Assembly: GCA_026197075.1 (NCBI GenBank)
Contig: JAPHQV010000004.1
Location: forward strand, 27,192-91,191
Origin: Gammaproteobacteria bacterium
GTDB lineage: Bacteria; Pseudomonadota; Gammaproteobacteria; DSM-19610
Direction of reading: 5' to 3'
Length of the DNA stretch: 64,000 bases
The translations under genes were made by a program, and so were the position numbers. The notes beneath the pieces were generated by a model. The model had not been told where the DNA came from, searched no databases, and saw nothing but the letters and a program-made list of their open reading frames with translations. Shown here one piece after another: positions 1 to 7,912 of the stretch; within the stretch, counting starts at the first letter, position 1, and the number at the start of each line of letters is the position of its first letter.

Positions 1-2026
1 GGAGTCCATGGGGATGCTCGCCGGCACCGGCCAGGGTGAACAGGTCCACCACATTGATGAAGCGGATTTTCAGCTCCGGGAAATACCCGCGCAGCAGTTG
101 CACGGCAGCCAGCGCCTCCTGGGTGGGAATATCTCCGCAAGAGGCCATCACCACATCGGGCTCGCTGCCCTGGTCGTTGCTGGCCCAGTCCCAGATGCCC
201 AGCCCCTTGGTGCAGTGACGGATGGCCGCATCCATGTCCAGGTACTGCAGATGCTGCTGCTTGTCGGCCACGATGACATTGATGTCGTTGCGGCTGCGCA
301 GGCAGTGATCGGCGACGCTGAGCAGGCAGTTGGCATCGGGCGGCAGGTAGATGCGGGTAACAGCGGGATCCTTGTTCACCACCAGGTCCAGGAAGCCGGG
401 GTCCTGGTGGGTGAAACCATTGTGATCCTGGCGCCATACGGTGGAGGTGATGAGCAGGTTCAGCGAAGACACCGGCGCCCGCCAGGGGATGTCCTCGCAG
501 ATGGCAAGCCACTTGGCATGCTGGTTGAACATGGAGTCGATCACATGCACGAAGGCCTCGTAGGTGGAGAAGAAGCCGTGCCGACCGGTCAGCAGGTAGC
601 CCTCCAGCCAGCCCTCCAGGGTGTGCTCCGACAACACCTCCATGACCCGGCCGTCCGGTGACAGTTCACCGCCATCGGCGTCCTGGGGCAGATACTCGGC
701 CATCCAGGTCTTCTTGCTGGCCTCGTACACGGCCTGCAGCTTGTTGGAGCTGGTCTCGTCGGGACCGAACACCCGGAAGTTATCCGGGTTGGCGCGCAGG
801 ATGTCGCGCAGCATCTCGCCGAGGGGGAAGGTGTTGCCGGCCAGGCCGGCACCGGGGCGTTCCACCGTCACGGCATAGTCGTGAAAGTCCGGCATGCGCA
901 GGGTCTTGCGCAGCACACCGCCGTTGGTGTGAGGGTTGGCGCCCATGCGCCGCGGACCCTGCGGCGCCAGGGCGCGCAGCTCGGGAACCAGTCGCCCGCG
1001 TTCGTCGAAAAGCTCCTCGGGGCGGTAACCGCGCAGCCAGCTTTCCAGCGCCTGGCGCTGACGCTCATCGTCGCGCGCCTTGGGCAGCGGCACCTGGTGG
1101 GCGCGCCAGCTGCCTTCGATGGCGTGGCCGTCTATTTCCTCCGGTCCGGTCCAGCCCTTGGGACTGCGCAGCACGATCATGGGCCAGCGCGGGCGCACGG
1201 TCTCCTGGCCACCGCGCGCACGTGCCTGGATCGCGTGGATCTCCTGCATGCATTGGTCCAGGGTCGCGGCCATGGCCTGGTGCATGTGGTCCGGGTCGTC
1301 GCCCTCCACGAAGTAGGGCGTCCAGCCATAGCCCCGGAACAGGGCCTCCAGTTCCTCGTGCGGGATGCGCGCCAGCACGGTGGGATTGTTGATCTTGTAG
1401 CCGTTGAGGTGCAGCACCGGCAGCACGGCACCGTCACGCGCGGGGTTGAGGAACTTGTTGCCATGCCAGGCGGTGGCCAGCGGACCGGTCTCCGCCTCAC
1501 CGTCCCCCACCATGACGGTCACCAGCAGGTCGGGATTGTCGAAGGCGGCGCCGAAGGCATGGGACAGGCTGTAGCCCAGCTCACCACCCTCGTGGATGGA
1601 ACCGGGCGTCTCCGGGGTGCAATGACTGCCGATGCCGCCGGGGAAGGAAAACTCGCGGAAGAAACGCCGCAGGCCGTCCTCGTCCTCGGCCTTGTTGGGA
1701 TAGACCTCGGAGTAGGCCCCCTCCAGGTAGACCGGCGCCAACACGCCGGGCGCGCCGTGGCCCGGCCCGGCGAGGAAGATGGCGTCCAGGTCATGCTTCC
1801 GGATCAGGCGGTTGAGGTGCACATAGAGAAAGCTCAGCCCCGGGCTGGAGCCCCAGTGGCCCAGCAGGCGCTCCTTGATGTGCTCCGGCCGCAGGGGTTC
1901 ACGCAGCAGCGGATTGTCACGCAGATAGATCATGCCCGCGGCCAGGTAGTTGCAGGCACGCCAGAAGGCATGAAGCTGTTGAAGCTCCCGGGAATTCAGG
2001 GGGGTGACACTGGTTGTACTCTTCAT
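1..2026 (-). CDS. xfp: Phosphoketolase (3' end outside window)
   Basis: Thiamine-diphosphate enzyme that cleaves xylulose-5-phosphate and/or fructose-6-phosphate with phosphate to acetyl phosphate. The 675 visible residues carry family motifs: GPGHGAPG near residue 80, FPGGIGSH, the cofactor motif [17 protein letters not shown] and THQDPGFLD. Family members are about 790 residues, so roughly 115 C-terminal residues lie left of position 1. The ATG at 2026 lies 3 nt after the ackA stop, with a GGGGAG ribosome site overlapping that stop, so the genes are translationally coupled. Together phosphoketolase and acetate kinase turn sugar phosphate into acetate plus ATP. Xylulose- versus fructose-phosphate preference cannot be told from the sequence. 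Confidence 0.95.
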   Translation of the reverse strand, partial: MKSTTSVTPLNSRELQQLHAFWRACNYLAAGMIYLRDNPLLREPLRPEHIKERLLGHWGSSPGLSFLYVHLNRLIRKHDLDAIFLAGPGHGAPGVLAPVYLEGAYSEVYPNKAEDEDGLRRFFREFSFPGGIGSHCTPETPGSIHEGGELGYSLSHAFGAAFDNPDLLVTVMVGDGEAETGPLATAWHGNKFLNPARDGAVLPVLHLNGYKINNPTVLARIPHEELEALFRGYGWTPYFVEGDDPDHMHQAMAATLDQCMQEIHAIQARARGGQETVRPRWPMIVLRSPKGWTGPEEIDGHAIEGSWRAHQVPLPKARDDERQRQALESWLRGYRPEELFDERGRLVPELRALAPQGPRRMGANPHTNGGVLRKTLRMPDFHDYAVTVERPGAGLAGNTFPLGEMLRDILRANPDNFRVFGPDETSSNKLQAVYEASKKTWMAEYLPQDADGGELSPDGRVMEVLSEHTLEGWLEGYLLTGRHGFFSTYEAFVHVIDSMFNQHAKWLAICEDIPWRAPVSSLNLLITSTVWRQDHNGFTHQDPGFLDLVVNKDPAVTRIYLPPDANCLLSVADHCLRSRNDINVIVADKQQHLQYLDMDAAIRHCTKGLGIWDWASNDQGSEPDVVMASCGDIPTQEALAAVQLLRGYFPELKIRFINVVDLFTLAGAGEHPHGL

Positions 2027-2029
2027 TGC

Positions 2030-3136
2030 TTACTCCCCAAGCGCGAGGGCTTGTTGTGCCATGATGGCGGCCTCGTCCACGGGCAATACCCACACGGACA
2101 CCGGGCTGGCGCTGGCGCTGATACAGCCGGGCTGGCCGATGGCGGTGTCATTGGCCGCCGGGTCGAGATGAATGCCCGCCCAGTGCAGGTTTTCCAGGAT
2201 ACGGGCGCGGATCACGGGTGCATGCTCGCCGACACCACCACCGAAGACGATCGCCTCCGCGCCGCCGAGCACCGTGAGATAGGCGCCGATGTACTTGGCC
2301 GCCCGATAACAGTATAGACCGATGGCCTGGGCCGCCGTCGGGCTGTCGCTGGCCAGCAGCTCCCGCATGTCGCCGCTCGACCCCGACAGGCCCAGCAGGC
2401 CGCTGCGGTGGTTGAGTATCTCCTCGAGTTGCCGCGCATCGAGACCCGCATGCTGCTGCAGGTACAACAGCAAACCCGGATCCAGATCGCCGCTGCGGGT
2501 GGCCATGACCAGGCCTTCCAGGGGTGTGAAACCCATGGAGGTATCCAGCGGTCGCCCGTCACGAATGGCACTGATGGAGCAGCCGGAGCCCAGCTGCAGG
2601 CTGATGATGCGCGCAGATTGCGCTGCCGGTGCCTGGCGATCCCGCCAGGATTGCCACAGGGCCTGGTGAGCCAGGCCATGAAAGCCATAGCGGCGCAGCC
2701 CGTGGCGGGCAGCCAGCTCCGCGGGCAGGGCATAGCGGCTGGCCAGGGCGGGCAGATCGTGGAAAAAGGCGGTGTCGAATACCGCGACCTGGAACGAGTC
2801 CTGGCCCAGCAGGGCACGGCAGGCCCGGATCAGCTCCAGGGCGGCGGGGTTATGCAGGGGGGCCAGGGTCGCCAGCCGCTCGATACCCGCCTCCACGGCG
2901 GCATCGATGCGACAGGGCGCCACGAAGGCATCCCCGCCATGCACCACCCGGTGGACCACCCGGTCCGGTACAGCTAACCCGTGTTCCTGAAGGAAACCCT
3001 GGAGCAGGTCACGCGGCTCGCCCTCGTCGCGCGTATGGTGGCGGGAGGCAATACGGCGCAGGCGGTCGGGCCCGGCCTCGAAGGCCGCGAGGCGGAGGGA
3101 GGAACTGCCGGCATTGATCGTGAGGATCATCGGCAT
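2030..3136 (-). CDS. ackA: Acetate kinase, variant form
   Basis: Acetate kinase, 368 residues (usual about 400), interconverting acetyl phosphate plus ADP and acetate plus ATP in the cytoplasm. Visible: N-terminal INAGSSSLR (canonical ends in LK), HRVVHGG with the substrate Arg, VFDTAFFHDLP with the catalytic Asp, RRYGFHG with the catalytic His, DTSMGFTPLEGLVMATRSGD, and PVDEAAI with the metal-binding Glu. The nucleotide-site HLGNG motif reads QLGSG and GENA reads GEHA, so this is a divergent subfamily. It is the first gene of an operon with phosphoketolase. An ATG two codons in (3130) is an equally good start, with GGAA about 9 nt upstream. Confidence 0.93.
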   Translation of the reverse strand: MPMILTINAGSSSLRLAAFEAGPDRLRRIASRHHTRDEGEPRDLLQGFLQEHGLAVPDRVVHRVVHGGDAFVAPCRIDAAVEAGIERLATLAPLHNPAALELIRACRALLGQDSFQVAVFDTAFFHDLPALASRYALPAELAARHGLRRYGFHGLAHQALWQSWRDRQAPAAQSARIISLQLGSGCSISAIRDGRPLDTSMGFTPLEGLVMATRSGDLDPGLLLYLQQHAGLDARQLEEILNHRSGLLGLSGSSGDMRELLASDSPTAAQAIGLYCYRAAKYIGAYLTVLGGAEAIVFGGGVGEHAPVIRARILENLHWAGIHLDPAANDTAIGQPGCISASASPVSVWVLPVDEAAIMAQQALALGE

Positions 3137-3177
3137 GGTTCCGGATCATACCGGAACCCGCCGGGGAGGGCGACGCC

Positions 3178-4293
3178 TTACTCGGTGTCCACCAGTGATA
3201 TGCCGCTGAGGGCGGTATCCGCGTCCACCTCGCCATCCTTGAGCTTGACCATGAGGCGCACTTCGTTGGCGGAATCGGCGTGATGCAGGGCATCGTCATA
3301 GGTGATCTCACCGGCCTTGTACAGCTCGTAGAGGGCCTGGTCGAAGGTCTTCATACCCTGCTGGCCGGACTTCTTCATCAGTTGCTTCAGCTCGTGGATC
3401 TCGCCCTTGCGGATCAGGTCGGAGGCCAGCGGGGTATTGATCAGCACTTCCACGGCGCAGCGCCGACCCTTGCCGTCGGGGGTGGGGATCAACTGCTGGG
3501 CCAGCAGTGCCTTGAGGTTCAGGGACAGGTCCATGAGCAGCTGGTCGCGGCGGTCTTCCGGGAAGAAGTTGATGATACGGTCCAGCGCCTGGTTGGCGTT
3601 GTTGGCATGCAGGGTCGCCAGGCACAGGTGGCCGGTTTCGGCAAAGGCGACGGCATAGTCCATGGTTTCACGGGTACGGATCTCGCCGATCAGGATCACA
3701 TCGGGGGCCTGGCGCAGGGTGTTCTTGAGGGCGGTTTCAAAGGATTCGGTATCCACGCCCACCTCGCGCTGGGTGACGATGCAGCCCGAATGCTGGTGTA
3801 CGAATTCGATGGGATCCTCGATGGTGATGATATGGCCGGTGCTGTTCTGGTTACGGTAGCCGATCATGGCGGCCAGCGAAGTGGATTTACCGGTGCCGGT
3901 GCCGCCCACGAAGATGATCAGGCCGCGCTTGGTCATGGCCAGGGTCTTGATGATGGGCGGCAGCTTCAGCTCGTCGACACTGGGGATATGTGTCTCGATA
4001 CGGCGCAGCACCATGCCCACATGGTTGCGCTGGTAGAAGGCGCTGACACGGAAACGGCCTACACCGGTGGCACTGATGGCGAAGTTGCATTCGTGTTGCT
4101 GTTCGAATTCCTCGCGCTGCTGCGGCGTCATGACGCTGAGCACCACCTCGCGCGCCTGGTCCGGGGTAAGACTACTCTGGGTCACGGGTGCGATCTTGCC
4201 GTTCACCTTCATACTCGGCGGCATGCCGGTGGTGATGAACAGGTCGGAGCCGCCCTTGTGCACCATGAGTTTGAGCAGCTGATTAAAGTCCAT
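3178..4293 (-). CDS. pilU: PilU twitching motility ATPase
   Basis: Hexameric secretion-type ATPase of the type IV pilus retraction machine, 371 residues. N-terminal PAS-like domain (about 1-100), then a RecA-like domain with Walker A GGTGTGKST near residue 130, an Asp box around TIEDPIEFVH, Walker B VILIGEIR and a His box GHLCLATLHANN. The Glu-rich C-terminal tail and the LATLHANNANQALDRI stretch point to PilU rather than PilT. It lies just downstream of pilT on the same strand, separated by about 100 nt. PilU is known to need PilT to drive retraction. Confidence 0.95.
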   Translation of the reverse strand: MDFNQLLKLMVHKGGSDLFITTGMPPSMKVNGKIAPVTQSSLTPDQAREVVLSVMTPQQREEFEQQHECNFAISATGVGRFRVSAFYQRNHVGMVLRRIETHIPSVDELKLPPIIKTLAMTKRGLIIFVGGTGTGKSTSLAAMIGYRNQNSTGHIITIEDPIEFVHQHSGCIVTQREVGVDTESFETALKNTLRQAPDVILIGEIRTRETMDYAVAFAETGHLCLATLHANNANQALDRIINFFPEDRRDQLLMDLSLNLKALLAQQLIPTPDGKGRRCAVEVLINTPLASDLIRKGEIHELKQLMKKSGQQGMKTFDQALYELYKAGEITYDDALHHADSANEVRLMVKLKDGEVDADTALSGISLVDTE

Positions 4294-4390
4294 GTCGTAC
4301 TCCTGTTAAGGATTGCATCCCAATCTTCCTTGCCCGCCCTTCAACCTGCCTGCCAGGAACCCGCACCCTCATCCGCCCCGCGGCATTCAA

Positions 4391-5428
4391 TCAACGGAAC
4401 GTCTCTTTGTTGGATGCCTTGCTGCGGGCATCCAGGCGGCTGACCAGGCCCTTCTGCACCAGCTCCTGCAGGTTCTGGTCCAGGGTCTGCATGCCCACGG
4501 ACTGACCGGTCTGGATGGCAGAGTACATCTGCGCCACCTTGTCCTCGCGGATCAGGTTGCGGATGGCCGGGGTGCCGATCATGATTTCGTGGGCCGCGAT
4601 GCGCCCACCGCCGGTCTTCTTGAGCAGGGTCTGGGAAATGACCGCGCGCAGGGATTCCGACAGCATGGAACGTACCATGGTCTTCTCCGCCGCCGGGAAC
4701 ACGTCGATGATACGGTCGATGGTCTTGGCCGCGGAGCTGGTATGCAGGGTGCCGAACACCAGGTGCCCGGTCTCGGCCGCCGTCAGTGCCAGCCGAATGG
4801 TTTCCAGGTCACGCATTTCCCCCACCAGGACGATGTCCGGGTCCTCGCGCAGGGCCGAGCGCAGGGCCTCGTTGAAACCGAGGGTGTCGCGATGCACCTC
4901 GCGCTGGTTGATCAGGCACTTCTTGCTTTCGTGCACGAACTCGATGGGGTCTTCCACCGTCAGGATGTGCTCGAAGCGGCTGTTGTTCACGTGGTCGATC
5001 ATGGCCGCCAGGGTGGTGGACTTGCCGGAGCCCGTGGGCCCGGTCACCAGCACGATGCCGCGTGGCTGGTCGGCGATATCCTTGAAACTGGCCGGCGCGC
5101 CCAGTTCCTCCAGGCTCAGGATCTGGGAGGGGATGGTACGGAATACCGCTCCGGCGCCCCGGTTGTGGTTGAAGGCGTTGACACGGAAACGTGCCAGGTT
5201 GGGGATTTCGAAGGAAAAGTCCGTCTCCAGGAATTCCTCGTAATCCTTGCGCTGCTTGTCGTTCATGATGTCGTAGGTGAGCTGGTGCACGGTCTTGTGA
5301 TCCAGCGCCGGGACATTGATACGACGGATGTCCCCGTCCACCCGGATCATGGGAGGCAGGCCGGCGGACAGATGAAGGTCGGAGGCATTGTTCTTGACGC
5401 CAAAGGCGAGTAGTTCAGCGATATCCAT
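4391..5428 (-). CDS. pilT: PilT retraction ATPase
   Basis: Type IV pilus retraction motor, 345 residues, the usual length. It starts MDIAELLAFGVKNNASDLHLS, and has Walker A GPTGSGKSTTLAAMID near 135-150, the Asp box VEDPIEFVH, Walker B DIVLVGEMRD, the His box AETGHLVFGTLHTSSA and the C-terminal AIRNLIREDK motif needed for retraction. It is divergent from yggS across a 115-nt gap, the arrangement common in gammaproteobacteria. pilT and pilU probably share a transcript. No pilin or assembly genes are in the window. Confidence 0.97.
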   Translation of the reverse strand: MDIAELLAFGVKNNASDLHLSAGLPPMIRVDGDIRRINVPALDHKTVHQLTYDIMNDKQRKDYEEFLETDFSFEIPNLARFRVNAFNHNRGAGAVFRTIPSQILSLEELGAPASFKDIADQPRGIVLVTGPTGSGKSTTLAAMIDHVNNSRFEHILTVEDPIEFVHESKKCLINQREVHRDTLGFNEALRSALREDPDIVLVGEMRDLETIRLALTAAETGHLVFGTLHTSSAAKTIDRIIDVFPAAEKTMVRSMLSESLRAVISQTLLKKTGGGRIAAHEIMIGTPAIRNLIREDKVAQMYSAIQTGQSVGMQTLDQNLQELVQKGLVSRLDARSKASNKETFR

Positions 5429-5543
5429 GCTATTCCCTGACTTGATGAAGCTCTGGACTCCAGTATCGACAGCAGCAACAATTCCTTGATAGTGTCGATC
5501 CCGCGTGAAAGCGCATTATTAAAAGATTATCCCGGGAAGTATA

Positions 5544-6254
5544 GTGTCCGCCGCCAAGATCACTTCAACCCATGCCGAGCGCCTGACGCAGGTGCGGGAA
5601 CGTATCGCCAGGGCGTGCCGGGACAGCGGCCGGGACCCCGATGCGGTACGGCTGCTGGCGGTAAGCAAGGGCCAGCCCCTCGAGGCCCTGCGCGCGCTGG
5701 CCGCCGCCGGCCAGCGCCGCTTCGGGGAATCCTACGTCCAGGAGGCCATGGTCAAGATCCGGGCGCTGGACTGTCCCGACTGTGAATGGCATTTCATCGG
5801 TCCCCTGCAGTCCAATAAAGCAGCCCTGGTGGCGGAAAACTTCGACTGGGTTCACAGTATCGACCGCGTCAAGATCGCCATGGCACTGTCCCGCCACCGC
5901 ACCCCGGATGCCCCGCCTCTGCAGGTCTGCCTGCAGGTGAACATCAGCGGCGAGACCAGCAAGTCCGGTGTGGAGGTGGCGGACCTGCCGGTCCTTGCCG
6001 AGCAGGTGGCCACCCTGCCCGGCCTGCGCCTGCGCGGCCTGATGACCATCCCCCGCCCCACCGACAACAACGCCGCCCAGCGGGACGCCTTCCGCCGGCT
6101 GCGCGTCGCCAGCGAGGAGCTGCGCCGGCTCGGTCACGACCTCGACACCCTGTCCATGGGCATGTCCGACGACTTGGAGGCCGCCATCGCCGAGGGCAGT
6201 ACCCTGGTGCGGGTCGGCACGGCGCTCTTCGGCCCGCGGCAACTGGCGGGCTGA
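5544..6254 (+). CDS. yggS: PLP homeostasis protein, YggS/PLPBP family
   Basis: Pyridoxal-phosphate-binding protein with an alanine-racemase-like barrel, 236 residues, thought to buffer PLP and amino-acid/keto-acid pools rather than act as an enzyme. The PLP lysine lies in LLAVSKGQP near residue 37, followed by GQRRFGESYVQEA, EWHFIGPLQSNK, VNISGETSKSG, GLMTIPRP and the phosphate-binding MGMSDDLEAAI near the C terminus. The start is GTG; no in-frame ATG lies between it and the conserved region. It is first in yggS-proC-yggT, divergent from pilT. Confidence 0.94.
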   Translation: MSAAKITSTHAERLTQVRERIARACRDSGRDPDAVRLLAVSKGQPLEALRALAAAGQRRFGESYVQEAMVKIRALDCPDCEWHFIGPLQSNKAALVAENFDWVHSIDRVKIAMALSRHRTPDAPPLQVCLQVNISGETSKSGVEVADLPVLAEQVATLPGLRLRGLMTIPRPTDNNAAQRDAFRRLRVASEELRRLGHDLDTLSMGMSDDLEAAIAEGSTLVRVGTALFGPRQLAG

Positions 6255-6310
6255 AACCCGACACATAACCCAGGCTTGTTTCACCCGTGGTGCGTGGTAT
6301 CGTGCCGGAC

Positions 6311-7138
6311 ATGAAGACCCGCAAGCTCTCTTTCATCGGCGCCGGCAACATGACGCGCAGCCTGGTTGGCGGCCTGATCGCCGACGGTTGCGATCCGTCC
6401 CTGATCCGCCTGTCCGATCCCGAGGCCGATCGCCTCCAGGACCTGGCCCATCGCCTCGGGGTGCAAATCCTCCAGGACAATCGCAGTGTGATCGAGGACG
6501 CTGACCTGGTGGTGCTGGCCGTGAAACCCCAGGTGCTGCCCGCGGTGGCCCGGGAGATCGCCGACCGGGTGCAGGAGCAGCAACCGCTGGTGATCTCCAT
6601 CGCCGCCGGCATCCGCACCCCCGACCTGGCCCGCTGGCTGGGCGCGGACACCGCCATCGTGCGCGCCATGCCCAACACCCCGGCCCTGGTGCAGAGCGGC
6701 GCCACCGGCCTGTTCGCCAATGCCCATGTACGCGACGAGCAGCGCGACCTGGCCGAAACCATCCTGCGCGCCGTGGGCCTGACCCTGTGGGTGGAGCAGG
6801 AAGACCAGCTGGACCTGGTCACCGCCCTGTCCGGCAGCGGTCCGGCGTATTTCTTCCTGGTCATGGAGGCCCTGCAGGAGGCCGCCGCCAAGCTCGGCCT
6901 GCCCGCCGAAACGGCGCGCCTGCTGGCCCTGCAGACGGCCTTCGGCGCCAGTCGCATGGCACTGGAAAGCGACGAGGACGCCGCCGCCCTGCGCCAGCGC
7001 GTCACCTCCCCCGGCGGCACCACGGAGCAGGCCCTGCGGGTGCTGGAGGAAGGCGGATTGCGGAACCTCATGGAGCAGGCCCTGACCGCGGCGGCACGCC
7101 GTTCGCGTGAGCTGGCGGATCAATTCGGAGCACAATGA
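6311..7138 (+). CDS. proC: Pyrroline-5-carboxylate reductase
   Basis: Last step of proline synthesis: NAD(P)H-dependent reduction of pyrroline-5-carboxylate. From the ATG at 6311 it has 275 residues, typical of the family. Visible: Rossmann motif FIGAGNMTRSLVGGL, AVKPQVLP, RAMPNTPALVQSG, and the C-terminal dimer/substrate motifs ALSGSGPAYFF and TSPGGTTEQAL. The reading frame is open to a GTG at 6287, but the residues added upstream match nothing conserved, so the ATG is preferred. Its stop overlaps the yggT start (ATGA), indicating coupling. Confidence 0.95.
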   Translation: MKTRKLSFIGAGNMTRSLVGGLIADGCDPSLIRLSDPEADRLQDLAHRLGVQILQDNRSVIEDADLVVLAVKPQVLPAVAREIADRVQEQQPLVISIAAGIRTPDLARWLGADTAIVRAMPNTPALVQSGATGLFANAHVRDEQRDLAETILRAVGLTLWVEQEDQLDLVTALSGSGPAYFFLVMEALQEAAAKLGLPAETARLLALQTAFGASRMALESDEDAAALRQRVTSPGGTTEQALRVLEEGGLRNLMEQALTAAARRSRELADQFGAQ

Positions 7139-7707
7139 TGGGCAGCAGCTATTTCACCAATCCCGTCGAATTCCTCATCAACACCCTGTTCGGCCTCTAC
7201 GTGCTGGCCATCATGCTGCGCACCCTGCTGGCCGCGGTGCGGGCGGATTTCTACAACCCCCTGAGCCAGTTCCTGGTACGCATCACCAACCCGCCGCTCA
7301 TTCCGCTGCGCCGCCTGGTACCCAGCATCGGCCGCATCGACACCAGCGCCATCCTGCTCATGCTGGTGGTGCAGATGCTGGCCATCCTGCTGATCCTGCT
7401 GCTGCGCGGCGGCGGCATCCCCTTCGGTTCCCTGCTGCTGCTGTCCGTCGCCGAACTGATCAACCTGCTGTTCAACATCTACATCATCGCCATTATCGTG
7501 CTGGCCATCCTGAGCTGGGTGAACCCGGGTCTGCACAACCCCGTCACCGGCCTGCTGCACAGCCTGACCGCGCCGGTCCTGGCACCCTTCCGCCGCCTGC
7601 TGCCACCCATGTCCGGAATGGACCTGTCCCCACTGGCGGCACTGCTGGCCCTGTACATCGGCAAGATGCTGGTCATGCCCCCGCTCTACCACCTGGTGCG
7701 AATCTGA
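7135..7707 (+). CDS. yggT: YggT-family membrane protein
   Basis: Inner-membrane protein of 190 residues made of two copies of the YGGT repeat, each with hydrophobic helices followed by a PLSQFLVRITNPPLIPLRRLVP-like stretch (about 40-65, and again near 135-160 as PVTGLLHSLTAPVLAPFRRL). Members have been linked to osmotic tolerance and to cell-envelope positioning, but no biochemical function is settled. The start ATG overlaps the proC stop by 4 nt; a second ATG follows directly and could also be used. Confidence 0.92.
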   Translation: MMGSSYFTNPVEFLINTLFGLYVLAIMLRTLLAAVRADFYNPLSQFLVRITNPPLIPLRRLVPSIGRIDTSAILLMLVVQMLAILLILLLRGGGIPFGSLLLLSVAELINLLFNIYIIAIIVLAILSWVNPGLHNPVTGLLHSLTAPVLAPFRRLLPPMSGMDLSPLAALLALYIGKMLVMPPLYHLVRI

Positions 7708-7757
7708 AGCTTTTGTAAAACAACCGGTTACCGCAGATCCTCCCCGCGGGCAGAGGA

Positions 7758-7773
7758 TGTGACGGCCGTCACG
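7758..7773. promoter_or_regulatory. CRP/Vfr-like operator
   Basis: The sequence TGTGA-CGGCCG-TCACG matches the CRP consensus TGTGA-N6-TCACA at 9 of 10 fixed positions, and its inner 14 bases form a perfect palindrome. It lies in the 205-nt gap between yggT and the dynamin-like gene, about 140 nt before the latter's ATG. That is far for direct activation unless transcription starts well upstream. Confidence 0.5.
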
Positions 7774-7912
7774 CCCGGCCTGGCACTGGGCAGCTATGCT
7801 GCGGATTGACCGGCGATTCCCCTGTCACACCCTTTTCTCAAGGCTTTCAGGATACTGGCCGCTATAAGGCTGGTATGCCACAGAACCACCCAACTGCCGC
7901 AAGGGGAAGGCA

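Noticed and set aside
881..2317. Long plus-strand frame opposite phosphoketolase
   Set aside because: Antisense shadow; the minus strand carries all phosphoketolase motifs.
3280..5413. Two long plus-strand frames opposite pilU and pilT
   Set aside because: Shadows of pilU and pilT, with His/Gly/Gln-rich composition and no motifs.
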